A DNA stretch of 5,957 bases from an uncultured Spirochaetaceae bacterium (lineage in GTDB: Bacteria; Spirochaetota; Spirochaetia; Treponematales; Treponemataceae): assembly GCA_902772605.1 (NCBI GenBank), contig CACYBG010000257.1:1-5957 (forward strand), given 5' to 3'. How positions within the stretch are numbered: the stretch's first letter is position 1; every line of letters begins with the position of its first letter. The notes beneath the pieces are model-generated. The model had not been told where the DNA came from, ran no database searches, and was given only the letters and a program-made list of their open reading frames with translations. Both the position numbers and the translations under genes were made by a program. Positions 1 through 5,006 of the stretch are shown one piece after another.

Positions 1-431
1 AGGACGTTTTCATCCGATTCTGCGGCGCACTGAAGATGCCTGTAGTATTCGTCGATTTGAGACGGAAGCGATTTTTTCATGCCCAGACTCTGTCTTTCCG
101 AGTCGATTGAAAATTTCAGAATCAGTGAATTTTCCATCTGTATGAATCTGGCCTTGGGGAAAATCTTCCGTCCGAATTCTGGAAAAACGGACTCTCTTGT
201 TATGCAGAAACACGGGATGTGCATCGGGGCAAAAAAAGAGTAGACCCTTGAAAAGTTTTCGGGGCCAAAATCAGTGAGTACTGCCAGCGGAATGAATTTA
301 AATATGTAGTTTTCAGGAGCCTTTAGCCACAGGACGGAATAATCGGGACCCAGCAGGGTATTGCACCAGACGGCCAGGTCGGGATTTTCACTGATGAACA
401 GAACCGTATCAGGATTTCTTTTCGCTTGCAT
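1..431 (-). CDS. Partial regulator-like protein: degenerate receiver-like domain leading into a probable sigma-54-type AAA+ domain (3' end outside the window)
   Basis: An uninterrupted frame of 143 codons runs from the ATG at 431 off the left edge. No stop is seen, so only the N-terminal part is present. Residues 9-14 (TVLFIS), 48-54 (PLAVLTD) and 72-78 (IPCFCIT) are spaced like receiver-domain strands 1, 3 and 4. Asp54 and Thr78 sit where the phosphoacceptor and switch Thr would be, but the acidic pair after strand 1 is replaced by Ser-Glu and no switch Lys is evident. Residues 125-143 (IDEYYRHLQCAAESDENV, then a CTN codon, so Leu) resemble the stretch just before Walker A in NtrC-family activators (consensus-like 'vA.SD..VL'). 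The ATP-binding motif itself would lie outside the window, so the AAA+ call is an inference. The start overlaps the end of the upstream glycosyltransferase-like gene by 23 nt in another frame and has no strong SD, which suggests translational coupling. It is the only ATG before an in-frame TGA at 459-461. Confidence 0.6.
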   Translation of the reverse strand, partial: MQAKRNPDTVLFISENPDLAVWCNTLLGPDYSVLWLKAPENYIFKFIPLAVLTDFGPENFSRVYSFFAPMHIPCFCITRESVFPEFGRKIFPKARFIQMENSLILKFSIDSERQSLGMKKSLPSQIDEYYRHLQCAAESDENV

Positions 432-1170
432 CGTTCTTTTTGAAAAGCCTGTACCAAATCAAGAGAATCCTGTATTTCATGTATGGGAAAATCAGTGCGA
501 GCTTAAGCGGATTGTGCTTGATTTCATCCCAGATTTCCAGTCCCTTGTCGAATTTCTTCTCGGAGATTCTGGTTATGCGTTCACCGAAGATTCCGATTAT
601 GTCCTTTTGATAGAGGAAGATGCTTGATGAAAAGCTGTTCCTGCGGTTGTAGGCCCATCCGTCCCTTTCCTTGATTCCTTCGCTGACCAGAACCAGTGAT
701 GGAGAAGCCTTGTATATTGCCTGAACGATGTCGTTTTCCACCGATTTAGGATAGAATCCCACGTATCTTCCGACAATCTGCAGGTCCTTGAATGTTGTCC
801 TTACGTTTTTTTCTGCCGCCATGAGTGTCTTTTTTCGACCGCCCAGAAGATACAGCGATTTGTAGTGTGATTCCAGGACGCTCAGTATGCTGATTATTGC
901 ATTGAACGGATTGTATCGGACGGGAATCGGCTGCTTGAGTTTTTTCGCACCCTTTATGATGCTTTTGGAAATCGGCAGGATTAAATCGGCGTTCTGTACG
1001 CAGCGTGCATAATCGCCCTTTCGCCTGGCTTTAAGAAGATCCCAGACTGAAAGGAATACAATCTGCTTGGTGCCTGGTTGGGCTTCCAGTTCCAAAATCT
1101 TTTCCTCGATGTCCTGTACCTCGCAGATGTCCACCGGTACGTCCAATACCTTTATCCTTTGAATTGCCAT
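409..1170 (-). CDS. WecG/TagA/CpsF-family (GT26) glycosyltransferase-like protein with altered signature residues
   Basis: This 253-residue protein has the length and motif order of the GT26 family, whose members transfer N-acetylmannosamine(uronic acid) or a related sugar to a polyprenyl-linked acceptor at the inner membrane face. Residues 105-141 (SLYLLGGRKKT ... VGRYVGFYP) match the family's 'LLGG...ivG...Gyf' core, and residues 60-70 (NADLILPISKS) match the 'nADlvlpDG' region. The family's Asp after 'lvlp' is Ile67/Ser68, and the 'GxPxQExW' loop reads GIKERDGW (165-172), with Pro, Gln and Glu replaced. Arg201 and Gly210-Leu-Glu of the C-terminal 'RAP...GLEW' region remain, but it is otherwise diverged. 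The C-terminus (about 221-245) is a hydrophobic/basic helix suited to membrane attachment. The start at 1170 has a good SD (GGAG, 8 nt upstream); a longer in-frame reading from 1233 adds 21 residues unlike the family and lies inside rsmE. It overlaps rsmE by 19 nt. Present activity is uncertain because of the substitutions. Confidence 0.82.
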   Translation of the reverse strand: MAIQRIKVLDVPVDICEVQDIEEKILELEAQPGTKQIVFLSVWDLLKARRKGDYARCVQNADLILPISKSIIKGAKKLKQPIPVRYNPFNAIISILSVLESHYKSLYLLGGRKKTLMAAEKNVRTTFKDLQIVGRYVGFYPKSVENDIVQAIYKASPSLVLVSEGIKERDGWAYNRRNSFSSSIFLYQKDIIGIFGERITRISEKKFDKGLEIWDEIKHNPLKLALIFPYMKYRILLIWYRLFKKNDASEKKS

Positions 1171-1991
1171 AATTCCTTCTCCATAAGTGTGCTCTGTACC
1201 GCCGCAAGTCCATAAAGGGCCGCAGTTTCGCAACGCAGGATGTTCGTCGCAAAATGTACGGGATGTATTCCGGAGTTTTTCATAACCTCTATCTCGCCCG
1301 GGGAAATTCCACCTTCAGCACCGACGAATACAGCGGTTTTTTCTATTCCGATATTATCGGCAAAAGCTCCGTGGATTGTGACTGTCCCTTCGCATTGTTC
1401 GTAGAGCACCACGGCCTTACCGTTTGATTTTTCATTTGCATGCCGCCACAAGTCCAATGCTTTTTCCAGTGTAACACAAGGAAGGACTTTTGTATCGACG
1501 GGGGAGCCGCTTTGTTCCCTTGCTTCCGTAATAATCCTTTGCCAGCGCAGGTCTGAACCGGAACTTTTCTTTTCGGCAGATTCGATTGGACCGCTCTGAC
1601 AGAATTCACCGCGGACCGGAACGATGAAGGAAACCCCGCATTCAGTCGCCTGCCTTATGATTAAATCCATTTTAGGCGGTTTTGCTGCAAATTGAAAAAG
1701 CCACATTTCAATCTGCGGCTTGATTTTCTGCGGTGAAGCTTGATTTGGAGACGTTCCTTTCAAACTTTCGTCCTGTCGGTTGATTTCCCCGGCACATTGA
1801 AGCACCAGATTTTTTTCCGCCTGATTGATTTTGGCGACGGTCATCGGCTGTATGGAACCGTCAGGGAGCCTTGCGTGAATCATATCCCCCGGAGCGACCC
1901 GAAGCACCTGAACCATGTGTCGGAATTTCTTTCCCGAAACGGTCAGGCATCCGGAGTCGTCCAGTTCGGAATCTGAAATGAACTGTCTCAT
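1152..1991 (-). CDS. rsmE: 16S rRNA (uracil(1498)-N3)-methyltransferase RsmE
   Basis: RsmE uses S-adenosylmethionine to methylate N3 of U1498 in helix 44 of 16S rRNA, in the cytoplasm on the assembled 30S subunit. The 279-residue product shows an N-terminal PUA-like RNA-binding domain (about 1-70) with the 'H..QVLR...GD' signature at 25-36. A SPOUT trefoil-knot methyltransferase domain follows (about 93-275). It contains KMDLIIRQATECGV (107-120), RWQRIITEAREQSG (149-162), the AdoMet-loop motif GAEGG (224-228) and ILRCETA (251-257). The usual loop is GPEGG, so Ala225 replaces the common Pro. A Gln/Ser/Lys-rich linker (about 71-92) and a short insert (138-147) make it longer than the 243-residue E. 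coli enzyme. The ATG lies 3 nt after the ctpA stop with only a weak AG-rich SD (AGAAGA) inside ctpA, so coupling to ctpA translation is likely. Its 3' end overlaps the next gene by 19 nt. Confidence 0.95.
   Translation of the reverse strand: MRQFISDSELDDSGCLTVSGKKFRHMVQVLRVAPGDMIHARLPDGSIQPMTVAKINQAEKNLVLQCAGEINRQDESLKGTSPNQASPQKIKPQIEMWLFQFAAKPPKMDLIIRQATECGVSFIVPVRGEFCQSGPIESAEKKSSGSDLRWQRIITEAREQSGSPVDTKVLPCVTLEKALDLWRHANEKSNGKAVVLYEQCEGTVTIHGAFADNIGIEKTAVFVGAEGGISPGEIEVMKNSGIHPVHFATNILRCETAALYGLAAVQSTLMEKELWQFKG
1173..1182 (-). promoter_or_regulatory. Ribosome binding site deciding the start of the WecG-like gene
   Basis: On the minus strand GGAGAAGGAA lies just before the ATG at 1170, with GGAG 8 nt upstream of it. 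It sits inside the 3' end of rsmE. It favours the shorter glycosyltransferase-like start over the in-frame ATG at 1233. Confidence 0.75.
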
Positions 1992-1994
1992 CTA

Positions 1995-3482
1995 TTATTT
2001 TTCGGTCTTCTGTTCTGCCTTGACTTCCGACTGAAGCTGCTTCAAGGTCTTGGTCTTTTTAATCAGGTTCTTTACGTCATCTTTCGTGAGGAGCCTGATT
2101 GCTTCGTTGAGCTGTACGTCGTAATCCAAATCGTAGAGGCGGGACGGCTTTGTCCTTTCAACTTCATTTCGGATGATTTTCCTGATTACGCGGCTTTCGA
2201 GCGGATATGCCATCTTGAGCACTTCTGCATAGGCCGTGATTTCCGGTTCGCTCATGTTCGGATGATTTTCAACATAGCCGGCAATTTCATCTGTCGATAC
2301 CAAATCAACATACGCCTTTTCCTCTGCTTCCGAGAATTCAGGGAATTTGATTTCATGGTCCGGAGGAATGCCGATTTTGTCTATGTTCGTGTCGCTCGGT
2401 GAATAATAGCGGGCGACAGTGATTTTGAATCCGTCGTTGTTGATGAGGTCGCTTGGAATCTGGACGCTGCCTTTTCCATAGGTCTTTTCGCCGACCAGAT
2501 ATGCCACGTGGGTATCCTTCATTGCTCCGGCAAGAATTTCAGATGCTGATGCAGAAGCCCCGTTAATCAACACGATTACAGGAATGTCTCGGACCGTAGT
2601 TTTTGCCCTGTGTGCGACATAAACGGAATTTTCATAGGAAATCCTGCTCTTTGTCGAAACTATTATTCCGGAATCGATGAATTTTTCCGCAATGTCCACG
2701 GCAGAAGTAAGGAGTCCGCCGCCGTTGTTGCGAAGGTCGATTATGAGTCCCGTGTATTTTTCCTTCTTGAACGAGTCGATTGCGTCCTGAACCTTGGCTG
2801 CGGTGTTCTGTGAGAATTCGGAAATCTTTATGTATCCGATGCTTGATTTTTCAATCATTCCGTATTTTACGGTCGGATTTTCGATTATTGCACGTGTAAG
2901 TACGCGCTCGAATTCCATGCCCTTTCCACGGCGGATTGTAACGGTGACGTTCGTTCCGACTGTTCCGCGGAGTTTGTCAAGGACCTCGTTCATGGTGATT
3001 GTGGAAGTGTCCGTTCCATCGATTGCAACGATAAGGTCTCCCGCCTGAATGCCTGCCTTGAATCCCGGTGAATCCTCAATCGGCTGTGCAACTTCGACGT
3101 ATGCCGGTTTTTCGGGCTTGTTTTCGGTCGGTTTGGTTATGGAAAGACCGACTCCTCCGAAACTTCCGACTGTAGTATCCTTCAGGCTTCTCCATTCATC
3201 CTTAGGCATGTAAACCGAATACGGGTCGTTCAGTGCTTCGAGCATGCCCTTCAGTGCACCTGCATAAAGGACTTCGGGATCCACATCATCGACGTAGTTC
3301 TGTTGGATGTAGTAGTAAAGCGAGTTGATTATGTCCAGATTGCGCTTGTCCTGGTCTTTTCTGACGTTTGCCGAATTTGTTGAGGACTGTGAAAAACATT
3401 GTGAAGTGGTTATGGTCAGGAAGAAAACAGCAAGTATTTTTGTGAATTTGCGACTCAGGTTCGCGTGTAAATTTCTGCTCAT
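1995..3482 (-). CDS. ctpA: Carboxy-terminal processing (S41A) serine protease with PDZ domain
   Basis: CTPs are periplasmic Ser-Lys proteases that trim or degrade envelope proteins from their C-terminus; here the substrate is unknown. The 495-residue product begins with a basic region and hydrophobic core (about 11-27) typical of a Sec signal peptide or anchor. The CTP N-terminal cap follows (NYVDDVDPEVL, GMLEALNDPYS at 79-89). A PDZ domain spans about 105-190 (FGGVGLSI, then SPGFKAGIQAGDLIVAIDG). The protease core runs about 200-380. The catalytic Ser312 lies in NGASASASEI, and Lys337 and Gln341 in TYGKGSVQ; the 25-residue Ser-Lys spacing matches B. subtilis CtpB as I recall it. A helical tail of about 115 residues includes the CTP-typical YDLDYDVQLNEAIRLL (450-465) and ends in a charged Lys/Glu-rich stretch. 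The start is well fixed: an in-frame TAA lies four codons upstream and no other ATG is near. There is no SD; see the promoter entry for a possible leaderless transcript. It is the first gene of the leftward operon. Confidence 0.94.
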   Translation of the reverse strand: MSRNLHANLSRKFTKILAVFFLTITTSQCFSQSSTNSANVRKDQDKRNLDIINSLYYYIQQNYVDDVDPEVLYAGALKGMLEALNDPYSVYMPKDEWRSLKDTTVGSFGGVGLSITKPTENKPEKPAYVEVAQPIEDSPGFKAGIQAGDLIVAIDGTDTSTITMNEVLDKLRGTVGTNVTVTIRRGKGMEFERVLTRAIIENPTVKYGMIEKSSIGYIKISEFSQNTAAKVQDAIDSFKKEKYTGLIIDLRNNGGGLLTSAVDIAEKFIDSGIIVSTKSRISYENSVYVAHRAKTTVRDIPVIVLINGASASASEILAGAMKDTHVAYLVGEKTYGKGSVQIPSDLINNDGFKITVARYYSPSDTNIDKIGIPPDHEIKFPEFSEAEEKAYVDLVSTDEIAGYVENHPNMSEPEITAYAEVLKMAYPLESRVIRKIIRNEVERTKPSRLYDLDYDVQLNEAIRLLTKDDVKNLIKKTKTLKQLQSEVKAEQKTEK

Positions 3483-3488
3483 ACTTAT

Positions 3489-3518
3489 ATTTTACGGTTT
3501 TTTACGGCAAATATTCAA
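3489..3518 (-). promoter_or_regulatory. Candidate sigma-70 promoter of the ctpA-rsmE-glycosyltransferase operon
   Basis: Read on the minus strand, TTGAAT (3518-3513, 4/6 to the consensus -35) is followed by an 18-nt spacer and TAAAAT (3494-3489, 5/6 to the -10). Seven bases past the -10, the predicted start site is position 3482, the A of the ctpA ATG. The gene also lacks a Shine-Dalgarno sequence. TATAAG (3489-3484) is a competing -10 that would start transcription inside the gene. This is pattern matching only; no start site has been measured. Confidence 0.45.
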
Positions 3519-3580
3519 GTGATTTTTAACATATTTGCGGTGCTTCAGTCTGATAAAGCGGGATGGAACCCCTTTGGAGA

Positions 3581-3606
3581 CAAGTTTTTTAACGTTAAAA
3601 AACTTG
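3581..3606. repeat. Perfect 26-bp palindrome, candidate operator
   Basis: The half-site CAAGTTTTTTAAC is followed immediately by its exact reverse complement, giving two 13-bp arms with no spacer and a TTAACGTTAA centre. It lies about 99 bp from the ctpA ATG and 109 bp from the MinD-like ATG. The symmetry fits a dimeric DNA-binding protein acting on both directions. As RNA it would form only a weak A/U hairpin, and because the neighbours diverge no terminator is needed here. The binding protein is unknown. Confidence 0.65.
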
Positions 3607-3670
3607 GCTTGATTCTTGCCGTCAACTGGGACCCATTCATTTTATTTTAAGACTTCTTGATGAAGCTCGG

Positions 3671-3691
3671 TTCCTAAGGTTGCCCTTGGAA
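3671..3691. repeat. Short inverted repeat over the -35 of the rightward promoter
   Basis: TTCC, one extra T, AAGG, a TTGC loop, then CCTT and GGAA give eight complementary pairs with one bulge. It covers the -35 element of the rightward promoter and the possible TTG codon at 3680. It could be a second protein-binding site, or it may be chance. Confidence 0.3.
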
Positions 3692-3708
3692 TATTTTCGT
3701 TATATAAT
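3680..3708 (+). promoter_or_regulatory. Candidate sigma-70 promoter of the MinD-like gene
   Basis: TTGCCC (3680-3685, 4/6 to TTGACA), a 17-nt spacer and a perfect TATAAT (3703-3708) form a near-ideal promoter. Transcription is expected at about 3715, next to the ATG at 3716. The promoter therefore overlaps the codons that a TTG start at 3680 would use. No SD precedes any of the candidate starts, which fits a leaderless mRNA. Confidence 0.55.
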
Positions 3709-3715
3709 GGATGAC

Positions 3716-4861
3716 ATGCAGATAATACCAGTTGCAAGCGGCAAAGGCGGCGTAGGAAAGTCACTTCTCAGCGCGAACCTTGCTATAGCTTTAGGACAGG
3801 CGGGGAAAAAGGTTTTGTTGGTTGACCTCGATTTAGGTGCATCAAACCTTCACTTGGTCATAGGACAGACTTCGCCAAAGACGGGAATAGGAACATATCT
3901 CACGGGGCAGTCATCCTTTGATGAAATAATAAGTCCGACGGATTACGAGAACGTTTATTTTATTGCAGGAGATTCGGAAATTCCGGGACTTACATCATTG
4001 CGCGCCAGCAAGAAAAACGATTTGATTAAAAATTTCCAGTCAAAGGATTTCGATTACTTGATTTTGGACCTGGGAGCCGGAACCCACCTTACGATTCTGG
4101 ACATGTTCCTGCTTTCTCCACAGGGAATCATCGTTACGGCACCGACCGTTACGGCGACCTTGAACGGATATCTTTTCCTGAAGAACATCGTTTTCCGAAT
4201 GATGTACAACACTTTCAGGAGGGGAACCCCGGCCCACGAGTATCTTGAGAACCTGAAAAAGGATTCTGCCTCACTTCAGCGGCTTTACATTCCGAAGCTT
4301 GTTGAGGCTTTGGAGAAGGTCGATCCGAAAAACACGGCGCTTTTCAAATCACGCATGGAGGAATTCAGGCCGAGACTGGTTCTGAACATGATTGAAGACC
4401 CGAAGGATGCAGACAGGGCGAATAAAATCCGTCGTTCATGCCAGCAGTTCCTTGGATTGAACCTTGAGCACATGGGCGTAATCTACAGGGATACCCTTCA
4501 GGACAAGGCTCTTGCGTCCAGACTTCCGGTCGTGGTTTACAAGCCTCAGTCCCTTGTCGCTCAGGGAGTCTATCGTGTTGCGGATAAAATCATCCATTCC
4601 GAGACCCTGACGTTCGACTCAAGCTATGACATCACCCAGGCAAGCGAAACTTCATTCCAGATTGCTGCAGAAGAAGCCGGAGAAGATTACAGCCAGAAGA
4701 TGTCCTATGTCGAGGAACTTGTCGGAAGCGGAACGTTGACTACCGGAGAACTTGCGGAAGCAATCAAGCAGCAGCAGTTTGAAATCACCCAGCTGAAGAA
4801 GGAAAACCTTTTGCTGAAGAAGAAAATCATTGATGCTGCACGACAGGGGTATAAAATCTAG
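3716..4861 (+). CDS. MinD/FlhG-like P-loop ATPase with C-terminal coiled coil
   Basis: This is a 381-residue member of the SIMIBI (ParA/MinD/FlhG) ATPases, which position proteins or organelles through ATP-driven dimerisation. The deviant Walker A is GKGGVGKS (9-16), with signature Lys10 and P-loop Lys15. The A' motif is VDLDLGASNL (36-45) and Walker B is LILDLGAGTH (115-124). The 'GIIVTAPTVTATLNGYLFLKN' type segment at 137-157 resembles FlhG-like proteins. A helical insert (about 160-215) interrupts the fold, and the core resumes with LVLNMIEDPKDAD (221-233) and ends near 293. An acidic linker leads to a heptad-rich coiled coil at about 346-372. No MinD-type C-terminal amphipathic membrane helix is obvious. 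I chose the ATG at 3716 because family members begin a few residues before the P-loop (MQIIPVASGKGG). In-frame starts at 3680 (TTG) and 3707 (ATG) would overlap the promoter. It is separated by 145 nt from lgt on the same strand. The cargo is unknown, and it is not next to flhF or flagellar genes here. Confidence 0.87.
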   Translation: MQIIPVASGKGGVGKSLLSANLAIALGQAGKKVLLVDLDLGASNLHLVIGQTSPKTGIGTYLTGQSSFDEIISPTDYENVYFIAGDSEIPGLTSLRASKKNDLIKNFQSKDFDYLILDLGAGTHLTILDMFLLSPQGIIVTAPTVTATLNGYLFLKNIVFRMMYNTFRRGTPAHEYLENLKKDSASLQRLYIPKLVEALEKVDPKNTALFKSRMEEFRPRLVLNMIEDPKDADRANKIRRSCQQFLGLNLEHMGVIYRDTLQDKALASRLPVVVYKPQSLVAQGVYRVADKIIHSETLTFDSSYDITQASETSFQIAAEEAGEDYSQKMSYVEELVGSGTLTTGELAEAIKQQQFEITQLKKENLLLKKKIIDAARQGYKI

Positions 4862-4880
4862 GGAGCCGCTGGACAATCCT

Positions 4881-4962
4881 AAGACGGACGGTAAGCCTTT
4901 TGTGCGCAATCGGCGAATTTTCGGATACCTTTGCGAACGAAATTCGGCTGAACGTCCGTTTT
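4881..4962 (+). other. Imperfect long inverted repeat; possible structured RNA, attenuator or terminator ahead of lgt
   Basis: AAGACGGACGGTAAGCC (4881-4897) can pair with GGCTGAACGTCCGTTTT (4946-4962) at 15 of 17 positions, including one G-U. Within the loop, GAATTT (4915-4920) pairs with AAATTC (4940-4945), directly adjacent to the outer stem. A small hairpin at 4900-4909 may fill the other side, giving a three-way-junction-like fold. Only four T residues follow the stem and they are paired, so a classical intrinsic terminator is a weaker reading. It lies 19 nt after the MinD-like stop and 44 nt before the lgt ATG. Confidence 0.45.
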
Positions 4963-4992
4963 GAAAATCAGCATAAAATTTAAAAGATTTAT

Positions 4993-4998
4993 AGAGGA
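4993..4998 (+). promoter_or_regulatory. Ribosome binding site of lgt
   Basis: AGAGGA lies 8 nt before the ATG at 5007. It is a clear SD, unlike the two divergent genes in this window, and it fixes the lgt start. Confidence 0.8.
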
Positions 4999-5006
4999 AA
5001 AAAGTC

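Larger units (their letters stand above)
3483..3715. other. Divergent intergenic region between ctpA and the MinD-like gene
   Basis: About 230 nt separate the two divergent start codons. The region holds two outward-facing promoter candidates, a perfect 26-bp palindrome and a small hairpin over the rightward -35. I see no tRNA, no convincing small ORF and no insertion-sequence end. The stretch 3523-3580 contains nothing I can assign. Confidence 0.7.

Noticed and set aside
10..213. Minus-strand open frame of 67 codons
   Set aside because: It lies in another frame of the longer partial gene that runs from 431 to the left edge, and its protein has no recognisable features.
361..627. Plus-strand open frame of 88 codons
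   Set aside because: It is antisense to the WecG-like gene and the partial regulator gene; no SD or known motif.
1171..1233. N-terminal extension of the WecG-like protein by 21 residues from an ATG at 1233
   Set aside because: The extension lies within rsmE, resembles no family N-terminus, and the ATG at 1170 has a strong SD.
3547..3580. Possible tRNA T-arm-like sequence (GGGGTTCCATCCC on the minus strand)
   Set aside because: The loop lacks the conserved purine pattern, and no acceptor or anticodon arms can be built around it.
3680..3715. TTG start at 3680 or ATG at 3707 for the MinD-like ATPase
   Set aside because: The extra residues fall on the -35/-10 promoter elements, neither codon has a well-spaced SD, and relatives start just before the P-loop.
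4961..4995. Separate lgt promoter (TTGAAA with TAAAAT or TATAGA)
   Set aside because: The -35/-10 spacings (7 and 23 nt) are not usable, so a dedicated promoter is not supported by sequence alone.
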